Below are positions 25,627 through 34,590 of a stretch of 64,000 nt of DNA, in pieces. Position numbers and translations under genes: made by a program. The notes under the pieces are model-generated. The model did not search any database and was not told the origin of the DNA. It saw nothing but the letters and a program-made list of their open reading frames with translations. The number at the start of each line of letters is the position of its first letter. Position 1 is the first letter of the stretch. This DNA is from Caballeronia sordidicola (GTDB lineage: Bacteria > Pseudomonadota > Gammaproteobacteria > Burkholderiales > Burkholderiaceae): the NCBI RefSeq assembly GCF_002220365.1, contig NZ_MTHB01000246.1, positions 124,001 to 188,000 on the forward strand, written 5' to 3'.

Positions 25627-25976
25627 AGAAGTTCGTGACCGTAACCGCCGTATTCTGTGCCGCTCTCACGCTAGCCAGCGTCGCGGTAGCTGCGGACGAA
25701 ATGGCCGGCATGAAGATGGACAATGGCGCCATGAGCACAGCCAAGCCGGGCAAATCGCAACTGACCGACGCGGTGGTCAAGAAGGTGGACCCATCGACTG
25801 GCATGGTGACGCTTCAGCACGGCGCGCTGACCAACATCGGCATGTCGGCGATGACGATGGCATACAAGGCCGAGGACGCGGCGATGATTGCCCACGTCAA
25901 GGAAGGCGACAAGGTCAAGGTCCGCGTCGAAGATGTCAACGGCACGCTGACTATTGTGAAGCTGGAGAAGCCCTAA
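25623..25976 (+). CDS. cusF: CusF-type periplasmic copper-binding protein
   Basis: 117 residues with a signal peptide ([20 protein letters not shown]), then a Met-rich [11 protein letters not shown] segment and a CusF OB-fold: [53 protein letters not shown]. The MSAMTM Met pair is the Cu(I)/Ag(I) site. In intact cus operons CusF hands metal to CusBA; here only a broken cusA remains upstream and cusB/cusC are not in the window, so this chaperone appears stranded. The four-base overlap with cusA remains. Confidence 0.85.
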   Translation: MKKFVTVTAVFCAALTLASVAVAADEMAGMKMDNGAMSTAKPGKSQLTDAVVKKVDPSTGMVTLQHGALTNIGMSAMTMAYKAEDAAMIAHVKEGDKVKVRVEDVNGTLTIVKLEKP

Positions 25977-26103
25977 CCATCGGTAGTTGCCAAGGACGTA
26001 GGGACGGCTGCAACGGTAAGCGCCGACGCTCGTGGGACCGAATCGGATAGTGGCGCATCAAGCCCGCGTCCTCGTGCTCCAGTCGTCCGTTCACAATTGA
26101 CAA

Positions 26104-26119
26104 GGAAACGATCATCTCC
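26104..26119. promoter_or_regulatory. TetR operator 1, upstream of the tetR gene
   Basis: GGAAACGATCATCTCC, one arm of a motif that recurs at 26127 and 26792. Together the three give the near-palindromic consensus GGAARYGATCRYTTCC. It lies 23 bases centre-to-centre from operator 2. Confidence 0.65.
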
Positions 26120-26126
26120 TAATATG

Positions 26127-26142
26127 GGAAGTGATCGTTTCC
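26127..26142. promoter_or_regulatory. TetR operator 2, upstream of the tetR gene
   Basis: GGAAGTGATCGTTTCC, a 16-base near-perfect palindrome ending 14 bases before the preferred tetR ATG at 26157. With operator 1 it also forms an outer perfect inverted repeat (AGGAAACGATCA and TGATCGTTTCCT). This position would allow autorepression. Confidence 0.7.
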
Positions 26143-26156
26143 TATTAAAGTCAAAT

Positions 26157-26774
26157 ATGACATCTCTCCAGTCGCCAAAACAACCCCGTAGCCCAGGCCG
26201 CCCACGCGAGTTCGACATGGAGAAAGCGTTAGACGGGGCGCTCTTGACGTTCCGGGAACGAGGCTTTCACGCGGCATCCATCTCCGATCTCAGCGCCGCG
26301 ATGGACCTCACTGCCGGCAGCATTTATAAAGCGTTCAGCGACAAGCGTGCGATTTTTCTCGCCGCCTTTGACCGCTACACCAGTCGGCGCAACGCTCGCC
26401 TGCAGCAATTGGTCGAAGTCGAAGTGACCGGCTTCAACAAGATAAGGGCCATGCTCGCCTTCTACGCAGAGTCGTCGCATGGCGTTGAAGGCCGGCGCGG
26501 CTGCCTTGTGGCAGGCAGCGCAACGGAGCTTGCAACCTTCGACTCGGAGATGGCTTCGCGGGTGACAACGGCCTTGCGGCGCGTCGAAACGTCGTTACGC
26601 ACGCTCATCCAGCTTGGCCAATCCGACGGCTCGATCCCTTCCGGCATCGATGTTGAAGCTACTGCCCGTGTCTTGCTCTCCCTGCTACAAGGTTTTCGCG
26701 TTATCGGCAAGACCGGGCGCACCCGCGTCGAGATGATCGCCGCAGTCGATCAAGCCATGCGGCTGCTTTCTTAA
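26157..26774 (+). CDS. TetR family transcriptional regulator
   Basis: 205 residues from the ATG at 26157. The N-terminal helix-turn-helix domain is clear: GRPREFDMEKALDGALLTFR, GFHAASISDLSAAMDLTAGS, IYKAFSDKRAIFLAAFDRY. The ligand domain has the AcrR-like MLAFYAESSHGVEGRRGCLV segment. An ATG at 26097 would put the operators inside the gene, so I reject it. Matching operators lie in front of this gene and in front of the alpha/beta hydrolase gene at 26886, so the two form an autoregulated pair. Confidence 0.85.
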   Translation: MTSLQSPKQPRSPGRPREFDMEKALDGALLTFRERGFHAASISDLSAAMDLTAGSIYKAFSDKRAIFLAAFDRYTSRRNARLQQLVEVEVTGFNKIRAMLAFYAESSHGVEGRRGCLVAGSATELATFDSEMASRVTTALRRVETSLRTLIQLGQSDGSIPSGIDVEATARVLLSLLQGFRVIGKTGRTRVEMIAAVDQAMRLLS

Positions 26775-26791
26775 AAAAATTTTCCTGTTTA

Positions 26792-26807
26792 GGAAGTGAT
26801 CATTTCC
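26792..26807. promoter_or_regulatory. TetR operator 3, upstream of the alpha/beta hydrolase gene
   Basis: GGAAGTGATCATTTCC differs by one base from operator 2. It sits 79 bases before the hydrolase ATG, within the tetR-hydrolase gap, and should place that gene under the same regulator. Confidence 0.68.
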
Positions 26808-26885
26808 ATAATTAAGCAATGACCAACGTTCTATGGGCCATCGCGGCCGCGGCGACCGGTCCCACATTGAAATGGAGCATCAATC

Positions 26886-27827
26886 ATGACGCAAGCGCAA
26901 CCAGAATTGGCAGTGCAACCTACCCTCCGCACGAGCGGCGCTTTACCGGCGTCCCGGCCCGATACCAGGTTGACCGGCTTCGCGCATCGCTTCGAAACCG
27001 TCAACGGCGTGAGATTGCATTATGTTACCGGTGACAAAATCGACGGGGACACCGTCGTCCTGCTCGCAGGTTTTCCGGAGAGTTGGTACGCATGGCGCAA
27101 GGTCATGCCACTGCTTGCCGAGCGTTACAAGATCGTTGCACTGGACCTCCCCGGACAGGGCGACTCAGACCGCCCGGCGGATGGATACGACACGCAGAGT
27201 CTTGCTGTCATGGTTCACGGCCTGCTTCAGCAGCTTGGCATCGGCGAGTATTTCCTCGCCGCCCACGACGTAGGCGCATGGGTCGCCTATCCCTACGCAG
27301 CGCTCTTTGGCAATGAGGTCCGGCGGCTCGCGTTGCTCGATGCCGGAATTCCAGGCATCACCTTGCCGGACGCTTTGCCTGTCGCCCCGGAGCGGGCATG
27401 GCGCACCTGGCACTTCGCGTTTCATGCCATACCCGAGCTTCCCGAGATGCTGATAACCGGCCGGGAGCGAGAGTATCTCGACTGGTTTCTACGCCGAAAG
27501 ACCGCCAACCCTGAGTCGTTCCCGGACGCCGACGTGGAGGAATACCTTCGCATCTTCAAGAAAGAGGGTGGCTTACGTGCGGGTCTTGCTTATTACCGGG
27601 CCGCGGCCTTGTCTGCGCAACAAAACCGCGCACTATGCGCCAAGGGGAAATTGAAAATGCCCGTATTGGCGTTAGGCTCTGACCAAGGATCCATTCCGGA
27701 TATGGCAGCGCCGCTCAGGGCTTTTGCCGAAGACGTTCACGGCAGCACGATCGCGTTCTGCGGCCACTTTCTTCCGGAAGAGCAACCGGCAGCGGTCGCC
27801 GCGGAGCTGACTGCTTTCTTTAGCTGA
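26886..27827 (+). CDS. Alpha/beta hydrolase of the epoxide hydrolase / haloalkane dehalogenase type
   Basis: 313 residues. The oxyanion strand motif VVLLAGFPESWYAW (57-70), the nucleophile elbow FLAAHDVGAWVAY with Asp128 in the nucleophile position, and the late CGHFLPEEQP His (about 297) form the expected Asp-His pair of epoxide hydrolases or dehalogenases rather than a Ser esterase. A lid domain lies between. No signal peptide. It is transcribed after tetR with an operator copy in between, so it is probably induced by the ligand of that repressor, perhaps a toxic hydrophobic compound. Substrate unknown. Confidence 0.83.
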   Translation: MTQAQPELAVQPTLRTSGALPASRPDTRLTGFAHRFETVNGVRLHYVTGDKIDGDTVVLLAGFPESWYAWRKVMPLLAERYKIVALDLPGQGDSDRPADGYDTQSLAVMVHGLLQQLGIGEYFLAAHDVGAWVAYPYAALFGNEVRRLALLDAGIPGITLPDALPVAPERAWRTWHFAFHAIPELPEMLITGREREYLDWFLRRKTANPESFPDADVEEYLRIFKKEGGLRAGLAYYRAAALSAQQNRALCAKGKLKMPVLALGSDQGSIPDMAAPLRAFAEDVHGSTIAFCGHFLPEEQPAAVAAELTAFFS

Positions 27828-28023
27828 TCTCAGCCGATCACTCAACCCTCGTTTAAAGACCGTACGCGATGAAACCGGTAAAGAGCCAAGCGGCCGGCGT
27901 CGCATTCTCGGCTTCGCTGCCCGCAAAAGGTTTCAAGGCAGTGACCGGAGTCAAGAACTGGAGTTCAAAACGGCGCGCGGCACGCGTGCGCCTGGACGTT
28001 GTCGACACCTCCTGAATTCACGG

Positions 28024-29295
28024 TCACTCCACAGCCTCCGACGAGCGCCTCAATACGGGAAGCACGGCCTGTCGCCCTCCGGCAATCATGATGAACACCG
28101 CGGACAGCAAGGCACAGGCCGCGCTGAACATGATGGACAAGCCGTAGTTTTGGTAAATATCAAACAGCAATCCGCCGATGCTGCCGCCTGCGATAGCGGC
28201 GATCCCAACAGCAATATAGAGAGCGCCGAGAATCGCACCGAGGTTCGCTGTACCGAACCAGCTAGCGGCGACAGCCGGATAGAGGGAGATGCAACCGCCA
28301 TTCGCCACGCCGAACAAGATCGCGAATATCACAAGCGACGCAAAGCTGTGAGAACAGAACCAAAAACCGTTAAGGACCGCAAGCGCGACCGTTAGACAAG
28401 CGAGGAGCCGGCGTGCCCCCATCCGGTCGCCGAGGCGCCCGAGAAAGAGTCGCCCTGCCACGTTGCCGGCGCCGATCAGTCCGATCAGGAGGTTCGATTC
28501 CGTTGCCGATACACCGAGTTGCCGGGCGTAGGGATTGATATGCACCAGCGCCAGAAAAAGGCCTACGGAACCGAGAAATATCGCACCGAAGTACCACCAG
28601 AATCGACTCGAACGGATTGCTTCGGCCAGCCCGATGGTGCGGGTCGGCGTCGGCGGGATCGGCCTGTGTTCGCTCGGGTCCAGGCTACGGCGGCGCTCTC
28701 CGTCCGCAAGCAATCCCAGCTCATGCGGACTACCTCGAATCAGCATGGCAGCTGAGATACCGACCGTAGCGATCACCGCGGCGAAGATGCGCATGGTGGT
28801 CTCCCAGGACATATGGTGCATCAGTAACCCGGCCGCCATCGGCCCGACGAACGTACCCACTCCCGTCCCCGCGAGCGCGAGCCCCGACGCCTTGCTGCGG
28901 TTCGTCACGAACCAGCGCTGGACCGCGGTCACCGCCGGAATATAGACAAGGCCAATGCCCAGTCCGACAAGCGAACAAAACGATGCAATGAATAGCGCCA
29001 GGGAGTGAGTCGCCTCACTGCTGACAAGGAAACCGAGCGATAGCAGCACGATGCCGGCAATGACCACCACTCTTGTTGATACCCGGTCCGCGAGCGCGCC
29101 GGAAACCACGCCGACCGTGTAATAAATGAATGCCGTTAGCGAGAACACCGACGCCACCGAGAAACTTCCGGCATCGAAGTGAGCCTGAATCTGCGAAAAG
29201 AACGCCCCGAAAGAATATGCCGCACCGAAACTTAGCGCGAGCAGCACATGCGCTGCGAATACCACATACCAGCCTCGGAACACTTTGCGTTTCAT
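28024..29295 (-). CDS. MFS transporter of the oxalate/formate or monocarboxylate type
   Basis: 423 residues, about twelve membrane helices. WYVVFAAHVLLALSFGAAYS opening, GLGIGLVYIPAVTAVQRWF and GLALAGTGVGTFVGPMAAG resemble the OFA/monocarboxylate-porter group. I start at ATG 29295 with AGGGAAAC upstream; a GTG two codons earlier is possible. A GntR-type palindrome at 29331-29346 sits 36 bases before the start. The substrate is probably an organic acid, judged only from the group. Confidence 0.83.
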   Translation of the reverse strand: MKRKVFRGWYVVFAAHVLLALSFGAAYSFGAFFSQIQAHFDAGSFSVASVFSLTAFIYYTVGVVSGALADRVSTRVVVIAGIVLLSLGFLVSSEATHSLALFIASFCSLVGLGIGLVYIPAVTAVQRWFVTNRSKASGLALAGTGVGTFVGPMAAGLLMHHMSWETTMRIFAAVIATVGISAAMLIRGSPHELGLLADGERRRSLDPSEHRPIPPTPTRTIGLAEAIRSSRFWWYFGAIFLGSVGLFLALVHINPYARQLGVSATESNLLIGLIGAGNVAGRLFLGRLGDRMGARRLLACLTVALAVLNGFWFCSHSFASLVIFAILFGVANGGCISLYPAVAASWFGTANLGAILGALYIAVGIAAIAGGSIGGLLFDIYQNYGLSIMFSAACALLSAVFIMIAGGRQAVLPVLRRSSEAVE

Positions 29296-29301
29296 AAGCA
29301 C

Positions 29302-29689
29302 GTTTCCCTAGCGAAGAGCGGCACGGATTAACTTGTCTATACAAGTTTGCCTGCGTGCAATCTGAGGGTCAAGCTCCATGCTCCAATCAGGGGGTTAACG
29401 CGAATTCATGAACCTCCGTGCCCATTAATCGAACGCGCGATTACATCGATGTCCTGGTCGTCGGAAATCCCAGAAATAGGAAGAAGTTAAACAGTAAGAG
29501 GCGATGCGACGGGAGTTGCTGGCGAATAAGACTTTCGCTACGATTGCCAACAGGCCGATACAGCCTGCCGCTCGCATCCGAAAGGAAACGGTGAATGTAT
29601 CTCTCAAAGCTTTCGCACCCAATCCATCGTGATAGCGAATGCGTCAGTAATGCGAGCGCTGAATGTTTTTCGCTGAAACGAGGATCGAT
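29302..29689. other. Divergent intergenic region holding one operator
   Basis: About 390 bases between the MFS gene and the glyoxalase-fold gene. The operator palindrome at 29331-29346 is the only clear element. The rest gives no ribosome-preceded frame and no dyad I trust. Confidence 0.45.
29331..29346. promoter_or_regulatory. Probable GntR/FadR-type operator in front of the MFS gene
   Basis: ACTTGTCTATACAAGT has perfect six-base arms around CTAT; the TTGT-N4-ACAA core is the pattern often bound by FCD-type GntR regulators. Such a regulator is encoded at 30402-31067. The site would cover the transcription start region of the MFS gene. Confidence 0.5.
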
Positions 29690-30247
29690 ATGCGCAGCTA
29701 TCTCGACGCCAAAAACATGGCTAAGGCCGCTAGAAAAAGCCTTGCTGACTTGAATCTCCACATCACTCACGGCCAAGCGCTGGAACTAGTCGCGACGCAA
29801 TTCGGCTTTGAAAACTGGAATATTCTGGCCGCAAAAATCGGCAACAATACGGCCGGCGAGGCCGTAAGCTTCCATCAAAATTCTCCGATATTTCGTGTGT
29901 TCGATGAAGAGAAAGCCAAGGATTTTTACCTGGGCTTTCTGGGCTTCCGGCTCGACTGGGAGCATCGCTTTGAAGCGAATCTACCTCTTTACATGCAGGT
30001 ATCGCGCGCCGGACTTGTGGTGCATCTCAGCGAACATCACGGCGACGCCAGTCCAGGCTCAACGGCGTTTGTGACGTTAAGCGGCGTCGAAGCGTATCAG
30101 GAAGAGCTGAGTTCAAAAGGATATCGCTATTTGAGGCCAAACACGGAGAGCCTTCCCTGGGGGAAAGTCATGACGGTAACTGATCCCTTCAGCAACCGCA
30201 TCCGCTTTTGCGAGCCTCCTGACCTGGCGCCACGAAAAGTCGACTGA
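29690..30247 (+). CDS. Glyoxalase / bleomycin-resistance superfamily protein
   Basis: 185 residues from ATG 29690, which has GAGG six bases upstream. The N-terminal 50 residues (AKAARKSLADLNLHITHGQA, FGFENWNILAAKIG) form a helical domain seen in proteins annotated as glyoxalase superfamily. The rest is one VOC module pair: SPIFRVFDEEKAKDFYLGFL, LVVHLSEHHGDASPG, MTVTDPFSNRIRFCE. VOC proteins are metal-dependent enzymes or sequestering proteins. Reaction unknown. Confidence 0.78.
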   Translation: MRSYLDAKNMAKAARKSLADLNLHITHGQALELVATQFGFENWNILAAKIGNNTAGEAVSFHQNSPIFRVFDEEKAKDFYLGFLGFRLDWEHRFEANLPLYMQVSRAGLVVHLSEHHGDASPGSTAFVTLSGVEAYQEELSSKGYRYLRPNTESLPWGKVMTVTDPFSNRIRFCEPPDLAPRKVD

Positions 30248-30401
30248 CGGCAATCGCCAAGGTCTCGCGCGGCAACCAGTTCGCTGATTCGCTACGGTTG
30301 CCGCCCTGAATGAGGTCAGTCCAGCACGTCGTTCCCAACTCAGGCCGGTGCCTTCTCCTTATCTCCGAGCACCGCTCGCGGGAAGCGCCGCGATGTGCGC
30401 C

Positions 30402-31067
30402 CTACGCTTGGCTGACCTGTGAAAGCGCCGCAATCAAGTCACCAAAGCGTTCACCTTGAACCACAATGTGCCCACGCAACGCGACAGCGGCTGCTTCGCC
30501 GTCGCCTTTGGCCAGAGCGTCCACCACCGTCTGATGCTCGTCGAAGGACGAGATCATGCGTCCCTTCACCCGTAGCTGAAGCCGTCTATACGGCCTTAGC
30601 AGCTTATGCAATGCCTTCGCCTGATCGTGGAGGAAGCTGTTATGGCTGCCTTCATAGATCAGGCAATGGAAGCGCTCGTTCAAATGATAGTAGTCGTCGG
30701 GGTCGGCCGAATCGCGCGCCTCCTGACAGGCGAGATGCGCCGCACGAAGCGTCTCGAGTTGCCCGGCGCTCATCCGCCTTGCGGCAAGCCGACCACACAT
30801 TGCTTCAAGCTCGGCCATCACTTCGAACATTTCGATCAGCCGATGCAGGCTGATCTTTGCCACCACGGCGCCATGCCGTGGCCGCATCTCTACCATGCCC
30901 GCTGCAACAAGCTGCAAAAGCGCTTCGCGCACTGGCGTACGAGACACCTGGAAGCGCGCAGTCAGTTCGGCTTCATCCAGCGAGGCGCCTGGCGGAAGGA
31001 CCCCGGTCGCGATGTCTTCCTCTATGGATTCGCGAAGCTGATCAGCGCGAGTGAGCTTGTTCGTCAT
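30402..31067 (-). CDS. GntR family regulator with FCD ligand domain
   Basis: 221 residues. The winged-helix is LDEAELTARFQVSRTPVREA (about 29-48) with wing MRPRHGAVVAKIS; the all-helical FCD domain follows with its metal-binding His residues (ERFHCLIYEGSHNSF, DEHQTVVDAL). Such regulators sense small carboxylic acids. It may act on the MFS carrier (operator at 29331) or on the divergent secreted hydrolase at 31415; the intervening region has no clear dyad. Confidence 0.86.
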   Translation of the reverse strand: MTNKLTRADQLRESIEEDIATGVLPPGASLDEAELTARFQVSRTPVREALLQLVAAGMVEMRPRHGAVVAKISLHRLIEMFEVMAELEAMCGRLAARRMSAGQLETLRAAHLACQEARDSADPDDYYHLNERFHCLIYEGSHNSFLHDQAKALHKLLRPYRRLQLRVKGRMISSFDEHQTVVDALAKGDGEAAAVALRGHIVVQGERFGDLIAALSQVSQA

Positions 31068-31414
31068 GATCGACCTTTACGGTTGCGGGTTGGCCAGAGC
31101 GCTCAGGCCAGACAGTACGCGTAAACGATAGTTGAGAATGCGGTCCAGCGAATTATAAATACACAAGGGTTCTTTAAATATATTTCCAAACGTCACACAG
31201 CTTACAAAGCTTTTGCGACGTATTCAATGGTCCTCTTCCCGGGGTCCATGCGTCCTTCACGGTTGCTCGCGCTTGGCCAGAAACGAGCGCCCGTTTGCCT
31301 ATGCGAAACCGGCGGCGCTTGTCTCTTCCTGTCTGCGGGCATGAGGCGTCCTTAAGCGCAATCCGATTCAAGATCCTTGCCCCATGATGCTGGCGATGTT
31401 CGGAGAAACTGATC
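31068..31414. other. Divergent intergenic region, AT-rich, no gene seen
   Basis: 347 bases between the GntR gene and the secreted hydrolase gene. The part at 31145-31195 is strikingly AT-rich (TTATAAATAC, TTTAAATATATTT) for this genome and likely carries promoter elements for one or both genes. No defined operator or RNA gene identified. Confidence 0.45.
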
Positions 31415-33679
31415 ATGAAAGTCAAATCAGTAGGTGTACTACTGGGATTGAGTGCGAGCGCAGTGTTGATCGGTGGATGCGGGCACAGCGACAATGGTTC
31501 GGCGAACACCAACAAGGGAGCCGGTTTTATCAACAGCTTCCAGATCATCTCCAGCGCGCCAGCTTTCGGGGGCGCCACGCCTGCCGGGGCGGCCGGTCCT
31601 TATCAGGTGATTACGGCCGTCGTGCACGGCGAGCTTGATCCGAACAATCCGCTCAATGCGGGTATCGTGAACATCAAGAACGCGCCGGTCGGCTCCGACG
31701 GATATGTGGCCTACGCTACCGATGTCGTGATCCTGCGGCCCCAGAGCGCATCGACGGCGAAGCGCGTTCTGTTCTATGACGTGGTCAATCGCGGCAGCAA
31801 AATTGGCGACGCCTCGTTCGTCGGCGGTGGCGCGCTCGATACCGGCGCCGCCCCCACGTCAAGTTTCCCCTCGCTATTGCGCAATAACTACACAGTCCTT
31901 TGGAGCGGCTGGCAAGGCGATGTTCCCCTCACCGGCAACAGCACGCTCGCCGGCGCCGGGCTCCTTGGCACCAGCTTTCCCGTTGCAACCAACAAGGATG
32001 GCACGCCAATGACGGCGCTGAGCCGCGAGGAGTTTATCCCTGACTACGCGGGCGGCCCGGCCACCACGATCCCGTTGACCTATGCACCCGCCAATCTGAA
32101 CGACAAGACTTCGGTCACGTTTACGGCGCGGCAGTCGTGGCTGACGGCTTACGGCAGCATTCCCGGTGGAGTCCAGACCTACACGGCGCCATCGGTATCG
32201 GTACCCACGTGGAGTTATATCAGCACACCAAATAATGTTTATGAAGGCAATTACTCGGTGACATTTACGCCACCGACCACCGTGCCCGGACCCAACGGCT
32301 CGAGTGTCGCGCCCGACGCAGGCACCATCTACAGCTTTGTCTATATGGCGGCCGCTCCCACTGTCGACGGAATTGGCTTTGCAGCATTGCGCGACCTGGT
32401 GTCGTTCCTTCGATACGACGCAACGGATGCTCAGGGTGTCGCCAATCCCCTCAACGATCTCAAGAGTGCCCCTTGTGCGGCAGCCTCCTGCTCGCAGAAC
32501 ACCAACTTCGATGTCGCTATCGGAGAAGGCATTTCGCAATCGGGCCGGTTCATGAAAGACTTCTTGTACCAGGGCTTCAATGTGGACAAGAACGGCAAGA
32601 TCGTATTCGACGGCATGTTCCCGATCATCTCCGCTGCCCGCCGTACGTGGACCAACGCGGCATTCGCGCAGCCCGGCCGCTGGTCGAAGCAGCATGAGGA
32701 CCATTTCATGCCAGGCTTCCAGTTTCCGTTCACTTACGCGACGCTCACCGACCCCGTCAGCGGCGCGACGGATGGCCTGCTCAAGCAATGCTCGGCAACC
32801 AACACCTGCCCGAAGATCATGCAACTCGACGGCGCGTTCGAATGGTGGGGTGGCGCGGCGTCGCTGGTGGTGACCGACGGGCGCGGCAACGACATCCAGC
32901 TCCCGCCCAATGTTCGTTACTACCTCGTGCCCGGAACGCAACACGGTGGCGGCAGCGGGGTAACCACAGGCAACTTTGTCGTGCCGGCGGCCGGCAGTCT
33001 GTGCCAATTGCCGGGTTCACCGGTCGAAGAAACGCCGGTCGAGCGAGCGCTTATCCCCGCGCTCGTGAACTGGGTCGCCAATGGCACCCAGCCGCCGGCG
33101 TCGCAGTATCCGACGGTCGCAGCCGGCACGCTTGTCGCGCCTACCCAGACCGCTACCGGTTTTCCGAGCCTGACGAACGTCTTCGTGCCGAGCGGACCAG
33201 CGGGCACGCCTGTCCAGTTGCAACTGACCTTCAATGGTGAGTACAACCAGCTGTTCGTGACGGACTACAGCAACGCCGTGCCGGTGGTCAATACGGCGCA
33301 GCAGTACACCATTCTTGTGCCGAAAGTCGACGCCAACGGCAACGAGACAGCCGGCGTCCTCGTACCCGATGTCAGCGTGCCGCTCGCCACATACACCGGC
33401 TGGAATTACCGCGGGTCGGGCCACGCAGTAGGCGACGGCTGCATCTCGAACGGCGCGGCAATTCCGTTAGCCTTGAACGCTGCCGCACAAGCTGGCGGGA
33501 CGGATTCCCGAGCCACACTCACGACGCTCTATGGCGCCAGCAGGTCTAAGTACCAGGCAGCCGTGTCGGCAGCGGCGGACGCACTCGTGAGCCAGGGCTA
33601 TTTGTTGCAGGCGGATGCCGACAACGTCTTCGTCGCCAACGCTGCAAGCATTTCGCCTACCTTGTTGCCCTTGCCCTGA
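31415..33679 (+). CDS. Secreted alpha/beta-hydrolase-domain lipoprotein (Abhydrolase_10-like)
   Basis: 754 residues. A lipoprotein signal ends in LIGGCGHSD, so Cys22 would be lipidated. The body contains VLFYDVVNRGSKIGDASF, YTVLWSGWQGDVPL, a serine elbow VAIGEGISQSGRFMKDFLYQ, FEWWGGAASLVVTDGRGND and a late His in PGTQHGGGSG, consistent with the large Abhydrolase_10 family (often esterase-like). It would act in the periplasm or on the outer membrane. ATG 31415 is followed at once by a perfect signal sequence. The next gene, a small lipoprotein, follows after about 100 bases. Confidence 0.82.
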   Translation: MKVKSVGVLLGLSASAVLIGGCGHSDNGSANTNKGAGFINSFQIISSAPAFGGATPAGAAGPYQVITAVVHGELDPNNPLNAGIVNIKNAPVGSDGYVAYATDVVILRPQSASTAKRVLFYDVVNRGSKIGDASFVGGGALDTGAAPTSSFPSLLRNNYTVLWSGWQGDVPLTGNSTLAGAGLLGTSFPVATNKDGTPMTALSREEFIPDYAGGPATTIPLTYAPANLNDKTSVTFTARQSWLTAYGSIPGGVQTYTAPSVSVPTWSYISTPNNVYEGNYSVTFTPPTTVPGPNGSSVAPDAGTIYSFVYMAAAPTVDGIGFAALRDLVSFLRYDATDAQGVANPLNDLKSAPCAAASCSQNTNFDVAIGEGISQSGRFMKDFLYQGFNVDKNGKIVFDGMFPIISAARRTWTNAAFAQPGRWSKQHEDHFMPGFQFPFTYATLTDPVSGATDGLLKQCSATNTCPKIMQLDGAFEWWGGAASLVVTDGRGNDIQLPPNVRYYLVPGTQHGGGSGVTTGNFVVPAAGSLCQLPGSPVEETPVERALIPALVNWVANGTQPPASQYPTVAAGTLVAPTQTATGFPSLTNVFVPSGPAGTPVQLQLTFNGEYNQLFVTDYSNAVPVVNTAQQYTILVPKVDANGNETAGVLVPDVSVPLATYTGWNYRGSGHAVGDGCISNGAAIPLALNAAAQAGGTDSRATLTTLYGASRSKYQAAVSAAADALVSQGYLLQADADNVFVANAASISPTLLPLP

Positions 33680-33777
33680 AATGAAAACGAGGGAGCGGAT
33701 CGTGGCGCCGCACGGTGTCACGGCCGACTCTTCATGCCGATTCCTGACTTGCTGACCACGATGAACAGGATGGAGCG

Positions 33778-34590
33778 ATGACCGGAACGAGAAGACGCAC
33801 TGCCGCCGGGTTTGTCGCTGCCACGATGGTGGCGCTCAGTGGTTGCGGTGGGGGTGGAGGCGGTTCAGACAACGGGAGCCCTGGCACACCCGCAGCAGCC
33901 ACGCCGAGTGCAATCGTCTATCAAGATAGTTTGCTGCTCGGCAGCGTCACTCCGCAATCATTGTCTTTCGTTGCGGCAACAATGACCGCGAACGCCATGA
34001 TCGTGAGTCCCGTCGCAGCACCGCTTGTCGTACCCGGCAACAATCCGCTTGTATCGAGCTATTTTCAGGGCACTGTCCCAGGCGCGGGCATCGCCTGTGT
34101 CTCCTCGCCGACAAATAGTATTGGTACGGTGACAGGCGTCAACGCCGGCGTGAACATCAAGAGTGTTGCTGTGATGCTGGATGCGTCCTGGACACTATCA
34201 ACGGCCCCCGATGCGAACTGGAGTGCTCTGGCCGCTAGCGCCGCAGCGTTTGATGGCTGGGAAAATTGCGGAGCCAAAGCCGAAGGCAGTCCGTCGCCGT
34301 CGTCCACCTTGACGATCAATGCGGATGGCAGCTTCTCCGATAACATATTCGACGGCAATCCCTCCACCACGGTTACCATCGTCGATCAAAGCTTCAGTTC
34401 GACACAGGCCGCGTCAATGCTGTCAGACGCCGGTTATCTCGATGCGAGCCAGGCCGGTAATCCGCAGACCCTTCGCCTGAAGGTGTATCAGAACGCAGCA
34501 AAACAAACGCTTCTCGTTGAGCAAGGCATTCCGGCCAGCGGAGCGAGTAGCGAAAATCCTGGTTTTGTTGCAATCTATTTTCAGCGGTAA
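33778..34590 (+). CDS. Lipoprotein of unknown function
   Basis: 270 residues. The signal VAATMVALSGCGGGGGGSDN gives a lipobox with Cys at about 23, then a Gly/Ser/Pro linker and a beta-rich domain (ASWTLSTAPDANWSALAASA, STLTINADGSFSDNIF, TLRLKVYQNAAKQTLLVEQG). GGATGGAGCG lies just before the ATG. Probably outer-membrane or periplasmic. It is flanked by two other secreted lipoproteins, suggesting a shared export-level role, but I recognise no family. Confidence 0.7.
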   Translation: MTGTRRRTAAGFVAATMVALSGCGGGGGGSDNGSPGTPAAATPSAIVYQDSLLLGSVTPQSLSFVAATMTANAMIVSPVAAPLVVPGNNPLVSSYFQGTVPGAGIACVSSPTNSIGTVTGVNAGVNIKSVAVMLDASWTLSTAPDANWSALAASAAAFDGWENCGAKAEGSPSPSSTLTINADGSFSDNIFDGNPSTTVTIVDQSFSSTQAASMLSDAGYLDASQAGNPQTLRLKVYQNAAKQTLLVEQGIPASGASSENPGFVAIYFQR

